Assembly: GCF_016864015.1 (NCBI RefSeq)
Contig: NZ_CP045067.1
Location: 2,986,001-3,050,000, forward strand
Reading direction: 5' to 3'
Source: Lacinutrix sp. WUR7
Lineage (GTDB): Bacteria; Bacteroidota; Bacteroidia; Flavobacteriales; Flavobacteriaceae
Length of the DNA: 64,000 nucleotides
The notes below the pieces were generated by a model that was not told the DNA's origin, ran no database searches, and was given only the letters and a program-made list of their open reading frames with translations. A program made the position numbers and the translations under genes. Of this stretch, positions 9,188 through 18,475 are shown in pieces. Position 1 is the stretch's first letter, and each line of letters starts with the position of its first letter.

Positions 9188-11106
9188 TTCAAATATTTTA
9201 AGATGGCCATTTCAATAACTAAAAATAGCAGTGCAAAAATAACAAACCATTTCCATAGCTCGTTAATTTTAGAGTCGCTTTTTAAAGTATTAAATAATTG
9301 GGTTATTGATTCACTTGTTTGTATGTTTTCTAGGTTGCTTATATCTTGATACACCAAATTACTTTCGGTTCTATCTAAGTTATAGCTTACGTTTTCTATG
9401 CTTTCGGTTTTATTTTTTACCGTATAAATTCCTGCTTCGTTTGGTGTTTCGTTGGTAATTATAGAAACTTTATTATTAAAATAATGCTGTTGCGGAATCA
9501 TATTTACGTTTTCCTTGACCAAAGATAAAATAGCATCTTGTTGCAGGGTAATAGCAATATCATATTTGTTTTCTTTTCCGATGGTATAGTATAAATCAGG
9601 GATTTGTAAACTACGTTTTGCTATATTATAGAAAGTAGGAACGATTAAAGGCGAGTTTATAAAATTGGAATTTTTAGCGTTTAACGCGGAAGCAAATACA
9701 AATACATTTTTGTGGTTTGCTAAAAAGGATTTAGCATCTTCAAATTGTAATACTTTCGAAGCGTTTTTTGTTTGGAAGGTATAATAGCTATTTACTTTCG
9801 GATATTGAAAATTAGCCACGCGCTTATCAAAAACATTGGTATATAAAGGATGCGAATAATTAATAGTCGTTATTTTCTTTTCGGAAGCCTTTTTGGTATT
9901 AAAGGCTAATCCTGCTTGTAATAATAAATTGTTGTAGGAGGAAAGCGTAATCTCTTCATTAGGAATTACAATTAAGAATCCGCCATTATCTGTAAAAGCA
10001 GTAAGTGCAGTGGATAGCGCGTTTGGTATTTCTTTTAATTCGTTTAAAACAATAAGATTTTGTTTGTCAAATACACTATAATTTAACTGATTTTGTTTTG
10101 TGCTGGTATAGTTAAATTCGCTTTTTGTAAAAATTCGTTTTAAGAAAGCATCGTTGGCATTATCAATACTTAACACATTAATTTTTGAAGCTTTATTGAT
10201 GTTAAAAAATAGACTATTATCAAATTGAAGTTGTGTGTCTTCAATAGTGATTTCTCCATTTATATTTTCGTTTGCAGGAATAGTAAAACTAGTAATTGCT
10301 TCGCCTTGTAAAGCAACAGCTGTTTTTGCAATAAGTTTTCCATCGTTTAGTAAGGAAACCGGAAGGTTCTCAATAGCAATTCCTGTGTTTTTTAATCGTA
10401 CACTGATATCTAAATTCGTTGCAGTGGTTTTTGAAATGTAAACACTATCGACAGAAACATTATTGATGTTTACTGGTTTTAAAGCCACTGCGTGAATTTG
10501 TATTAGCGAATCTGTTTTAGGTTGGAAGCTTTTCTCTTTTTCTTGAAAATCGGAAATCAAAATTAAGTTCTTTATGCTATTGGTATACTTATTAAATAAG
10601 GTTTTACTTTTTAAAAGAATCGCGTCATAGCTTAATTGATTTGGCGCATATTCCAACTGCAATAAATCGTTTTTAATCGCTTTTAAAGTCGTGTTTTTAA
10701 ACGTTTGGTTGTTGGTTATAATAGATATGTTTTCGTCTTCGGGAACTTCAGTAATAATATCTTGTATTGCTCTTTTAAGTAGTTGACCTTGCGTACCTTT
10801 TGCTTGTAAGCTAAAGCTGTTATCTAAATAAATAACGGTCTCGGTTTTGGTAGTTAAGCGATTGGTTTTAGAAGTATACGGTTGTGCAAAAGCAATAATT
10901 GCGGCAGCCAATAAAAGCAACCTTGTAAGTAAGGTTAACCATTTTTTTATAATCGCACTCTTACGGGTTTGTAAATTGACTTGTTTTAAAAAAGCAACGT
11001 TGGTGAATTTTTCTATTTGAAACTTACGAAGCTGAAATAAATGAACAATAATAGGAATAAGCAGTGCAAATAATGCGTAAAGAATTTCTGGGTGTTTAAA
11101 CTGCAT
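9184..11106 (-). CDS. BatA-domain membrane protein with degenerate von Willebrand A region
   Basis: A 640-residue protein whose start (FKHPEILYALFALLIPIIVHL, spanning the first membrane helix, then KFTNVAFL) matches the aerotolerance BatA N-terminal domain. A second helix is at about 60-76. A von Willebrand A-like region follows, with a DNSFS motif near residue 95 that resembles the MIDAS metal site DxSxS. The middle is a long periplasmic part, and a final helix (FVIFALLFLVIEMAIL) anchors the C-terminus. Proteins of this kind in Bacteroidota are often annotated only as BatA domain proteins. It heads the operon: its stop overlaps the dihydroorotase start (ATGA), and a TAnnTTTG promoter lies 17 bp upstream of the ATG. 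The role is unknown. Confidence 0.85.
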   Translation of the reverse strand: MQFKHPEILYALFALLIPIIVHLFQLRKFQIEKFTNVAFLKQVNLQTRKSAIIKKWLTLLTRLLLLAAAIIAFAQPYTSKTNRLTTKTETVIYLDNSFSLQAKGTQGQLLKRAIQDIITEVPEDENISIITNNQTFKNTTLKAIKNDLLQLEYAPNQLSYDAILLKSKTLFNKYTNSIKNLILISDFQEKEKSFQPKTDSLIQIHAVALKPVNINNVSVDSVYISKTTATNLDISVRLKNTGIAIENLPVSLLNDGKLIAKTAVALQGEAITSFTIPANENINGEITIEDTQLQFDNSLFFNINKASKINVLSIDNANDAFLKRIFTKSEFNYTSTKQNQLNYSVFDKQNLIVLNELKEIPNALSTALTAFTDNGGFLIVIPNEEITLSSYNNLLLQAGLAFNTKKASEKKITTINYSHPLYTNVFDKRVANFQYPKVNSYYTFQTKNASKVLQFEDAKSFLANHKNVFVFASALNAKNSNFINSPLIVPTFYNIAKRSLQIPDLYYTIGKENKYDIAITLQQDAILSLVKENVNMIPQQHYFNNKVSIITNETPNEAGIYTVKNKTESIENVSYNLDRTESNLVYQDISNLENIQTSESITQLFNTLKSDSKINELWKWFVIFALLFLVIEMAILKYLK

Positions 11107-11122
11107 ATTATTTTAGATTGGT

Positions 11123-11130
11123 CAAAGATA
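11123..11130 (-). promoter_or_regulatory. Promoter -7 element for the BatA-like operon
   Basis: On the minus strand this reads TATCTTTG, a perfect fit to the Bacteroidota -7 consensus TAnnTTTG, 17 bp before the ATG at 11106. A TTG lies 23 bp further upstream and could be the -33 element, though that spacing is a little long. Confidence 0.5.
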
Positions 11131-11167
11131 AAAAATGATTAGTAATTTGAAAGCAATTGTTTTTGTT

Positions 11168-12175
11168 TTAACAAAAGAAAAAATAATCGGTCATTGGTTT
11201 CATTTTATGTGTATCAAAATAGGTTGTTATTTCCTGCTGTGCTTCGGTGTTAGCAACGGTTACAATACATTGCGGATTTTTAATTTGTTTTAAATAATCA
11301 AAATTATGTAATTCTTGATTATATATATGTTTACCAATTTTCTTCTTATTGTCGCAAATCCAATAAAAAGGAATTTCTTTTTCAATTAAAGCTTTGGCAA
11401 TATTCTTTCCTTTCGTTCCTGCTCCCCAAATAGTTATTGGTCTTTCAGGATCATAATTTAACGCTAAAAAATAATGCAATTTGATATCTAGAAAATAATT
11501 TTGTGCATAATGTTCATGCGTTCTAGAAGTTCTGGTGCTATAATCTCGCCATTGATGTAATACTTGATTGCAAGGAATACATTTAAAATTATGCTTGTAA
11601 AATCGAAAGGTTAAATCATAATCTTCGGGATAACGGTTGGGATTAAAAGCATCTGCTGTAATAAAATCATCCCGATGCAACATCCAACAAGGAGAGGGGA
11701 TTACGCATTCCTTATAAATTTCAGAATAATTACTTCCTGTAATAGTTAAATCATTCAGCCACCTTTCATATCGTGCATAACCATTGCTAATGCCTTCGTC
11801 ACTAAAATACTGTACCAAACCAACCGCAACATGCTGTTTGCCATTTTCTAGCAAACTAGTAAGTAGGATTTGCAATTTATCGGGATGCATAATATCATCA
11901 CTATCCATTCTAGTGATATAAGATCCTGTACTATTTTTAAAAGCAAGTTGTAATGCATCTATAATTCCTACGCCATCATTTTTTAACAGTTTTATTCTAG
12001 GTTCTGCTTTCGCAAAATTAGAAACTAAGGTATAACTAGCATCTGTAGATCCATCGTCTACAATAATAAGTTCCCAATTGGTATAGCTTTGTTGTGTAAT
12101 AGAGTGTATACAATCCGACAAAAAAACTTCGGTGTTTTTAAAAGGAGTAATAATACTAATAAGTGGGTTTTGCAT
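11168..12175 (-). CDS. Family 2 glycosyltransferase
   Basis: A 335-residue glycosyltransferase of the GT-A fold. The N-terminus has the nucleotide-sugar core (LISIITPFKNTEVFL, then IIVDDGSTD), and the metal-binding DxD region appears as RMDSDD. The C-terminal part (WGAGTKGKNIAKAL) looks like a small Rossmann-type segment, seen in some family 2 enzymes of this group. It transfers a sugar from an activated donor; donor and acceptor are unknown. An ATG 24 bp upstream (12199) extends the frame by 8 residues, but the shorter form starts directly before the conserved beta strand and I prefer it. It stands apart from the polysaccharide locus at 50-64 kb. Confidence 0.88.
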   Translation of the reverse strand: MQNPLISIITPFKNTEVFLSDCIHSITQQSYTNWELIIVDDGSTDASYTLVSNFAKAEPRIKLLKNDGVGIIDALQLAFKNSTGSYITRMDSDDIMHPDKLQILLTSLLENGKQHVAVGLVQYFSDEGISNGYARYERWLNDLTITGSNYSEIYKECVIPSPCWMLHRDDFITADAFNPNRYPEDYDLTFRFYKHNFKCIPCNQVLHQWRDYSTRTSRTHEHYAQNYFLDIKLHYFLALNYDPERPITIWGAGTKGKNIAKALIEKEIPFYWICDNKKKIGKHIYNQELHNFDYLKQIKNPQCIVTVANTEAQQEITTYFDTHKMKPMTDYFFFC

Positions 12176-12237
12176 GAAGCGAATATAGCAAATCTTCATT
12201 TTAACAAAAAGTTAAGGGATTAAATTGTAACACATTG

Positions 12238-12245
12238 TATTTTTG
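12238..12245 (+). promoter_or_regulatory. Promoter -7 element for the M61 peptidase gene
   Basis: TATTTTTG fits TAnnTTTG and lies 63 bp before the ATG at 12309, in the gap between divergent genes. No convincing -33 TTG was found at the usual distance. Confidence 0.4.
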
Positions 12246-12308
12246 AGCGTCAATTAATCAAACTAAAACCAATTTCTCCTAAAAGAGAGAATATTAAACT
12301 ATTAATTT

Positions 12309-14201
12309 ATGAAAAAAGTATTAGCCATTATTGGATTAAGTACGTTGTTAGTTGCTTGTGGAACTACTACCAAAACAGGGTCCAACGATTTAGCAACAAG
12401 TACAGCAATTGAAACTGCTTTAGATTTAACTAAGGTTGTTAATGATAAAGTTCCTGTGACTATTAATCCAGGACGTTTTACAGCAGAAACGGTAACGTAT
12501 AGATTACCAAGAGTAGTACAAGGGACGTATTCTGTTAGTGATTTTGGAAAGTATGTAGACGATTTTAAAGCTTTTGATTACAAAGGAAATGAAATCGCTA
12601 CTACTAAATTAGATGATAATTCTTGGACTATTGCAAATGCAACAAACTTAGACAAGATTACGTATTATGTTAATGATACTTTTGACACCGAAAGCTCTGG
12701 AGGAATTGGAGGAGAAAATCCTTTTTCACCAGCAGGTACAAATATTGAACCTACAAACTATGTTTTAAACTTACACGGTTTTGTTGGTTATTTTGATTCT
12801 TTAAAAAACGCACAATACAAATTAGATGTAACTGCGCCAACAAGTTTTAAACGTTCTTCTGCTATTCAAGAAGTAGGATCAGAAACAAGTAAAGATGGAA
12901 ATACTACAACTACAAGTTATTTTGCACCTCGTTATTTTGATATTACAGATAACCCAATGTTTTATGGTGATTTAGATGTTGAAGAATTTCAAGTAGGAGA
13001 TATTAAAGTAGTATTAAGCGTATATTCTCCAAACAAAGTACATACAGCGGCATCACTAAAAGAAACGATGTTTAAAATGATGCAAGCTCAAAAAGCATAT
13101 CTAGGAGATGTGAATGCAACACCTCGTTATGATATCTTTCTTTATTTAAGTGAAGGTAAAGAAGATTCTCCTAAAGGATTTGGTGCTTTAGAGCATCATA
13201 CTTCTACAGTTGTTGTAATGCCAGAAAGTTCTCCTGCAGATGGTTTAGCAAAAAGTATGACAGATGTTGTTGCTCATGAGTTTTTTCATATTGTAACTCC
13301 TTTAAGTGTACACAGTGATGATGTACATTATTTTGATTATGACCAACCAACATTCTCAAAACATTTATGGATGTATGAAGGTGTAACAGAATATTTTGCA
13401 CAACACTTTCAAGTATATGAAGGTTTAATGTCAGAAGATGAGTTTTATGCAACGATGTTAAGCAAAATTAAAACTGCTGCTAACATGAATGATACGATGA
13501 GTTTTACTGAAATGAGTGAAAACGTATTAGAGGAACCTTATGCACCACAATATTATAATGTGTATATGAAAGGAGCTTTAATTGGGATGTGTATTGATAT
13601 TTTAATGCGTGAAGAAAGTAACGGAAACAGAAGTATGCTTTCTTTAATGAAAGAACTTTCTGCTAAATATGGAAAAAATAAGCCTTTTAATGATGATACT
13701 ATTATAGAAGAAATTACAGCAATGACATATCCATCTGTTGGGGAATTTTTAACCACACATGTGGAAGGAACTACACCAATAGATTATAACGCGTTTTTTG
13801 CTAAAGTTGGTTTAGAGTTACAAGAAAGCAAGGTGAAAACAAATTACATTCAAAACGATGGTGAATTTATATTTGCGCCAAATAGAGAAACGCAAACTAT
13901 TGCTTTTTCTCCAGCAGTTGCTAATAATAGTTTCTGGAATGACAATGGTGTAAAAGCTGGTGATATTGTAAAATCTGTTGATGGCGTAGAACTTAATATG
14001 CAAACAGCGCAACAAATTATTGGTGGTATGTATGCATGGCAACCAGGAAAAGAAATTAACGTTGTACTAGAAAGAGATGGTAAAGAAATTGTTATTAAAA
14101 CAACACTTACGCAGTCTTTTACAACAGGAAAAAAATTACAACCAAAAGCAGATGCTACAGCAGCACAAAATGCTTTACGTAATGCTTGGTTAAAAGGATA
14201 G
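12309..14201 (+). CDS. M61 family (glycyl aminopeptidase-like) metallopeptidase, lipoprotein
   Basis: A 630-residue lipoprotein with signal peptide MKKVLAIIGLSTLLVAC; the Cys at 17 is the likely lipidation site. The zinc site is HEFFH at 323-327 with the downstream glutamate in EGVTEY (about 357), which is the M61 pattern. A PDZ domain follows near 535-600 (GVKAGDIVKSVDGVEL), as in family members that use PDZ to bind substrate. It should cleave peptides in the periplasm or at the surface, probably with some preference for N-terminal Gly or Ala. It is transcribed alone, with a TAnnTTTG element upstream and a strong terminator 20 bp after the stop. Confidence 0.93.
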   Translation: MKKVLAIIGLSTLLVACGTTTKTGSNDLATSTAIETALDLTKVVNDKVPVTINPGRFTAETVTYRLPRVVQGTYSVSDFGKYVDDFKAFDYKGNEIATTKLDDNSWTIANATNLDKITYYVNDTFDTESSGGIGGENPFSPAGTNIEPTNYVLNLHGFVGYFDSLKNAQYKLDVTAPTSFKRSSAIQEVGSETSKDGNTTTTSYFAPRYFDITDNPMFYGDLDVEEFQVGDIKVVLSVYSPNKVHTAASLKETMFKMMQAQKAYLGDVNATPRYDIFLYLSEGKEDSPKGFGALEHHTSTVVVMPESSPADGLAKSMTDVVAHEFFHIVTPLSVHSDDVHYFDYDQPTFSKHLWMYEGVTEYFAQHFQVYEGLMSEDEFYATMLSKIKTAANMNDTMSFTEMSENVLEEPYAPQYYNVYMKGALIGMCIDILMREESNGNRSMLSLMKELSAKYGKNKPFNDDTIIEEITAMTYPSVGEFLTTHVEGTTPIDYNAFFAKVGLELQESKVKTNYIQNDGEFIFAPNRETQTIAFSPAVANNSFWNDNGVKAGDIVKSVDGVELNMQTAQQIIGGMYAWQPGKEINVVLERDGKEIVIKTTLTQSFTTGKKLQPKADATAAQNALRNAWLKG

Positions 14202-14221
14202 AGAATTTAGAATTTCAATAA

Positions 14222-14258
14222 AAAAATGCCTGATGTATAAAATACATCAGGCATTTTT
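14222..14258 (+). terminator. Rho-independent terminator after the M61 peptidase gene
   Basis: A perfect 17-bp inverted repeat (core ATGCCTGATGTAT) with a 3-base loop, ending in a run of T. It also starts with a run of A, so it could act in both directions, though no minus-strand gene ends here. Confidence 0.9.
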
Positions 14259-14331
14259 ATTTTACCAAAGCACTGAAAATGAATAGAAAAAAGGCTATAT
14301 TTATTTTGCTATTAATCAATTATCTAACATC

Positions 14332-14664
14332 ATGAAAAATATTTTTTTGTTATTAATTCTCATATTTTTTGCAACAGGAAGTCTTTGTGCTCAAGATAAA
14401 AACGAAATTGAAGATGCTAATTTTTGTGTTGCGGTAGACGGAAAAGTTTTTAAACACCAGAATGGAGAAGTCGTTTTGCTAGAGAAAATAATAAAGTTAA
14501 ATAACGGAACTATAGTGTATCCTAATGGAGGTTATAGACTAAAAAATGAAGATAAATTCTATTTAAAGGAAGGTGAATGTATTGGCTTTAGCGGTAAAAT
14601 TTATGAAAGCCAAGACAAGTTAAATGTCGTTTTATATAGAAAACTCCAAAGACGTAGAGAGTAG
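14332..14664 (+). CDS. Small secreted protein, DUF6799-like
   Basis: A 110-residue protein with a signal peptide (hydrophobic 4-18, cleavage near LCAQ). The mature part alternates short strands with glycines and polar turns (AVDGKVFKHQNGEVV, LNNGTIVYPNGGYRL, LKEGECIGFSGKIY), which recalls the DUF6799 repeats of Bacteroidota. Those proteins have no known activity. It is flanked upstream by the terminator of the M61 gene and converges with the TIGR02757 gene, whose stop is 1 bp away. Family assignment is from memory of the repeat pattern and is tentative. Confidence 0.65.
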   Translation: MKNIFLLLILIFFATGSLCAQDKNEIEDANFCVAVDGKVFKHQNGEVVLLEKIIKLNNGTIVYPNGGYRLKNEDKFYLKEGECIGFSGKIYESQDKLNVVLYRKLQRRRE

Positions 14665-14665
14665 T

Positions 14666-15439
14666 TTAAAACCCCTCAAAAACTCCAAGTCCGAATAAAG
14701 CAAAATCGTATTTCACTGGATCCTTAGCGTCTAGTTTACGCAAGGCGGTATCTAGTTCTAACAATGCTTTTCCGTCGTTTTGTTTGCGCGTAAGAATTCC
14801 TAATTTTCGCGCTACGTTTCCAGAATGTACATCTAACGGACAAGATAACAGACTAGGAGAGAGGCTTTGCCAAATGCCAAAATCGACTCCAGCATTATCG
14901 TTTCTTACCATCCAACGTAAATACATATTAATACGTTTAGCTGCCGAATTTTTAAGCGGATCACTTACATGTTTTTGAGTTCTTTGTAAATGCTCAATTT
15001 CAAAAAAGGTATGCTTAAAGTTGTGAATAGCCTTCTGTAACGAATCGTTTTCTACATGATTAGCAAATACGGCTTCTAAACCTTCATGCTCTACATAAAT
15101 ATGCTGTAAAGCCTTTATAAATGTTATGAAATCTAAGCCGTTAAACGTTCTATGTACAAAAGTTTCTAAGGCTTCTAAGTCGCTTTCTTGATGGTTTAGA
15201 ATAAAATCGTATGGCGCGTGATCTAGCATTTGCATCATGCGTTTGGCATTGTTAATAATGCTTTTTCTATTTCCCCAAGCTATCGTTGCCGTTAGAAATC
15301 CTGAAATTTCTATGTCTTCCTTTTTAGAAAAGGTATGCGGAATTTGAATAGGATCGCTATCAATAAATTTTACATTATTGTATGCTACGACTTTCGCATC
15401 TAGAAATTCTTTGAGGTCTTTTTGGTTTAGTTTTTTCAC
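14666..15439 (-). CDS. TIGR02757 (DUF2400) family protein
   Basis: A 257-residue soluble protein whose length and landmarks match TIGR02757: IEISGFLTATIAWGNRKSI near 44-62, RTFNGLDFITF near 107, LRWMVRND near 174, and LSCPLDVHSGNVARKLGI near 198. Sequence and predicted helices place it near the HhH-GPD DNA-glycosylase fold, but the catalytic Lys/Asp pattern of a glycosylase is not obvious and no activity is established for the family. The downstream end converges with the small secreted protein gene; upstream, 14 bp away, is a lipoprotein gene on the same strand, possibly in the same transcript. Confidence 0.88.
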   Translation of the reverse strand: MKKLNQKDLKEFLDAKVVAYNNVKFIDSDPIQIPHTFSKKEDIEISGFLTATIAWGNRKSIINNAKRMMQMLDHAPYDFILNHQESDLEALETFVHRTFNGLDFITFIKALQHIYVEHEGLEAVFANHVENDSLQKAIHNFKHTFFEIEHLQRTQKHVSDPLKNSAAKRINMYLRWMVRNDNAGVDFGIWQSLSPSLLSCPLDVHSGNVARKLGILTRKQNDGKALLELDTALRKLDAKDPVKYDFALFGLGVFEGF

Positions 15440-15453
15440 AAGAACAAAGATAC

Positions 15454-16023
15454 TTATTCTATTGTAATAGTTTCTGTTGTGGCTTCTAGCATTCTTCCGT
15501 TTTCTTCAATAATAATGGTAACGGTAAATGTAAGGGAAGTTCCTGCCAGAATTGGTTCGTTTAAAACCATTTCATTTCTACCATAATAATATTCACTCTC
15601 TCTATTTAAAACTTCAATAACGTTTTCTAAAACTTCATTATCTAGTGTTTCCGGATTTCTATACGACAGTTTGCTGTTTAGAGAATTTCCAGTAGGAATA
15701 CCCAATATATCTGTGTTTGCAGTAATTAGGATTTCGGAAACATGCTCTTTTAATGTATAATCTTCATCGCAAGTAGTTGCATAAGCGGCAGGAGAGAACT
15801 TTTTTAATTCTTTAAAATTGGAAGCAATTATGTTGTCAAATACGGGATCTAGGTTTAAGACTAAATCTGAAGAAGTTACTGCTGTTGCGTCTCCATCGAC
15901 TTGATCTTTGGCAATAAAATATAAGGAATCAAAATAGGTGTTATAATCTTCAGAACAACAAGAAAATAGTACCGCTTGAAAAAGGGCGAAAAAGGCAAAA
16001 GATTGAATGGTTTTCTTGATCAT
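15454..16023 (-). CDS. Uncharacterised lipoprotein
   Basis: A 189-residue protein with a lipoprotein-type signal peptide ending AVLFSCC, so Cys 22 or 23 is the probable lipid site. The mature part is acidic and largely beta, with one more cysteine (ATTCDEDY); I do not recognise a family. It lies 14 bp upstream of the TIGR02757 gene on the same strand, and a TAnnTTTG element sits about 100 bp before its start, so the two probably share a transcript. The function cannot be guessed from sequence. Confidence 0.75.
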   Translation of the reverse strand: MIKKTIQSFAFFALFQAVLFSCCSEDYNTYFDSLYFIAKDQVDGDATAVTSSDLVLNLDPVFDNIIASNFKELKKFSPAAYATTCDEDYTLKEHVSEILITANTDILGIPTGNSLNSKLSYRNPETLDNEVLENVIEVLNRESEYYYGRNEMVLNEPILAGTSLTFTVTIIIEENGRMLEATTETITIE

Positions 16024-16120
16024 AAGTAGTTTATTAATAGATGCAGGTTTTTCAATTTGGTTGCGTGAATATTCTGTAATTTTTTGATAAAGATATATAA
16101 AGTGTTCTTGATTTGTTATT

Positions 16121-16128
16121 CAAAAATA
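16121..16128 (-). promoter_or_regulatory. Candidate promoter for the 15.4-16.0 kb genes
   Basis: Minus-strand TATTTTTG fits TAnnTTTG, 97 bp upstream of the lipoprotein start. A minus-strand TTG lies 23 bp further upstream, the same spacing as before the BatA-like operon. Confidence 0.4.
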
Positions 16129-16171
16129 CTAACTTGGCATCACTGTGAATGCAAAATAATCAACCGATTTT

Positions 16172-16179
16172 TATCTTTG
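16172..16179 (+). promoter_or_regulatory. Candidate promoter for the TPR membrane protein
   Basis: TATCTTTG fits TAnnTTTG and lies 52 bp before the ATG at 16232. It is divergent from the minus-strand element at 16121. Confidence 0.5.
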
Positions 16180-16231
16180 ATTTGCCATACAGTATTAAAA
16201 CAAAATGTTGCGATTTAATTAACCATTATCT

Positions 16232-18418
16232 ATGAAAATTTTCGAAAAAATTGCAATATCTATTGTTTTAGTATGCTTTTTAGGTACTTTATTCTTGAAC
16301 TCTAAGATTTCTAGCCTCTTTTTCTTCTTAAGTGTGACTTTATTAAGTTTTAGTTATCTAATATTTGGTTTCACTCTTTTTAAAATAAAAGATGGAAACT
16401 CTTATTTTAGAGTGCTCTCTGGAGCTATACTTGGAATTACATTGGGAACATTACTTTTTGTTTTAGATATGCCAAAAGGAGTACTATTGAAAACCATTGT
16501 AGCTATTAATATTCTTTTTTCTATAGCTTTAATTTTAAATTGGTTGATAAAGAAACAAGGCTTTTCTAAAGAAAAAAGGATGATATTTTTTAGGTCCGTT
16601 CTTATAGCATTAATAACTAGTTTTTTTGCTTACGCATCGGTTCATAATTCACAAAATAGATTTTTCTTAAAAAAGATAAGTGGTAAAAATACAAGCTTAA
16701 CCTATAATTTGTTAATGTTTGATGAAATAGAAAATTATGATGCTTTTATGGATAATGAAAATTATCTAGAGGCCATTAATTCTGCCAAGAAATCTGTGGA
16801 GTATGGCAAAAAATGGAGAAAGTATGATACTATTTATTATGAGGATTTCTCAGGTACTTATGAATTTCTTTCAAAAGCATATATCCAAAGAGGAAACAAA
16901 TTATATACTAATAGGGATTATCTATCCGCATTAAAAAATTATAAATCTGCAGATAGCGTTTTAAAACATAAAGAGCATATACCTAAATATCCAAAGGCAA
17001 CGCAATCACACATATATTGGAATAGATGGAATCTTGGAAAAACTTATGACAGACTCAATGATTTTGAAAACTATGATAAGGAAATTGATTTTTTATTAAC
17101 TAATTACCATAAGGTTAAAGATACTATTGATTTAGACTATTTCCGTATCGTGGAAAACGTAGCTAGTAATTATGCCAAGCGTAACGTCTTAGATGAATCT
17201 ATTCGTTTGAGTAAGTTTTCCTTAAGTATATTAAAAAAGGATAGTTTAAATAATTTACCGAATTATAGAGATACCTATTTAAATTTAGCTAAAAATTATT
17301 TAGTAACGGATAGCTTAAAGAATGCTAAAATTTACTTAGATAAATATTCTGAAATTGCCGATGTAAATGATTGTAAAATACTGTATTACAATTCCTTGTA
17401 TTTTAAGAAAGTAAATATCAAACAAGCTTTGGAGTATGCTAAAAAAACGTGCGAATGTATAGATAGTGAAAACAAACCTAATCCAAATAATCAATTTAGA
17501 GCATATTTAAATCTTTCTCAAATAGCACTGGAAAACTCAAATTATGTGAGTTTTAAAAAGAATTTAAAGCGAATAAAATCATTAGTTCCTCAGACATATA
17601 ATCAAGAGTCAAATATCTCTAAAATTAATAATACCTTAGGATACTATTACAGACTGAAGGGCGATTTTACTAAATCTAAATATTATTATCAACAATCCTT
17701 GAACTATTATAGAGATGCAAATGAATATGATAATTATAAAAAGATAATAATTGAGTTAAAGATTGCTTTACTAAATGATGAATTAGGAATTAAAAATAAC
17801 CTACAATTAATTAACAAGAAGGTTTTAGATTTATTGTCTACTTACGAGTCCACTACGCCAAGTTTGACAATGATGCATAATGATTTAGCTAGTATCAATA
17901 CTGGTTCTAATATAAAATTGTCAGATTCTCTATATCACATAACACTTGCTATTCATAAAAAATATAACCTTAAAAATCTCCCTAAAATAGGAGTTGCATA
18001 TAATGGTTTAGGAATAAATAATCTTTATTTAAAAAAATACCCAAAAGCAGATTCTTTATTATTGAAAGGAAAAAACCAATTGGAAGCCTTTTACGGAAGC
18101 AATCAAAATATGAATCAGACCATTAATTATCTGAATTTAGCAAAATCAAAGCTATATCAAAAAGACTTTTTAAATAGTGATAAATATTTGGAAAAAGCCT
18201 CAATCACAGCTAATAATTGTTTTCCAAACGAAAAAACGATTTACGAATCCTATATATTAAAATTACAAGGAGATCTGGTTTTAAAAACATCTAAAGACCG
18301 GGTTGCTGCATGGAATAATTATAATAAAGCGTTACAAATTGCGGAAAAATATTTATCAAAAGAGCATCTATTTATAATAGAACTTAAAAAGCTAATTAAG
18401 AGGAATACTTCCAAATAA
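16232..18418 (+). CDS. Membrane-anchored tetratricopeptide-repeat protein
   Basis: A 728-residue protein. Residues 1-150 hold about five membrane helices, with a short signal-like first helix. The remainder is a helical array with TPR-type units, for example YLEAINSAKKSVEYGKKW, YLSALKNYKSADSVLKH, and KSKYYYQQSLNYYRDANEY in the middle, and AWNNYNKALQIAEKYL at the end. TPR arrays of this layout often precede a histidine kinase or a LuxR-type HTH in Bacteroidota, but the protein ends in the array, with no output domain. A scaffold or sensory role is possible but unproven. It is a single gene with its own promoter-like element, facing a minus-strand gene at its 3' end. Confidence 0.82.
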   Translation: MKIFEKIAISIVLVCFLGTLFLNSKISSLFFFLSVTLLSFSYLIFGFTLFKIKDGNSYFRVLSGAILGITLGTLLFVLDMPKGVLLKTIVAINILFSIALILNWLIKKQGFSKEKRMIFFRSVLIALITSFFAYASVHNSQNRFFLKKISGKNTSLTYNLLMFDEIENYDAFMDNENYLEAINSAKKSVEYGKKWRKYDTIYYEDFSGTYEFLSKAYIQRGNKLYTNRDYLSALKNYKSADSVLKHKEHIPKYPKATQSHIYWNRWNLGKTYDRLNDFENYDKEIDFLLTNYHKVKDTIDLDYFRIVENVASNYAKRNVLDESIRLSKFSLSILKKDSLNNLPNYRDTYLNLAKNYLVTDSLKNAKIYLDKYSEIADVNDCKILYYNSLYFKKVNIKQALEYAKKTCECIDSENKPNPNNQFRAYLNLSQIALENSNYVSFKKNLKRIKSLVPQTYNQESNISKINNTLGYYYRLKGDFTKSKYYYQQSLNYYRDANEYDNYKKIIIELKIALLNDELGIKNNLQLINKKVLDLLSTYESTTPSLTMMHNDLASINTGSNIKLSDSLYHITLAIHKKYNLKNLPKIGVAYNGLGINNLYLKKYPKADSLLLKGKNQLEAFYGSNQNMNQTINYLNLAKSKLYQKDFLNSDKYLEKASITANNCFPNEKTIYESYILKLQGDLVLKTSKDRVAAWNNYNKALQIAEKYLSKEHLFIIELKKLIKRNTSK

Positions 18419-18475
18419 ATTATTTGCGACGCTTAAATATTCTATAGATTCTTAAATAGTTAAGTGCAATATTTT

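Noticed and set aside
12176-12199. Longer start for the family 2 glycosyltransferase
   Set aside because: The extra 8 residues precede the conserved first strand and there is no clear signal for the upstream ATG; still possible.
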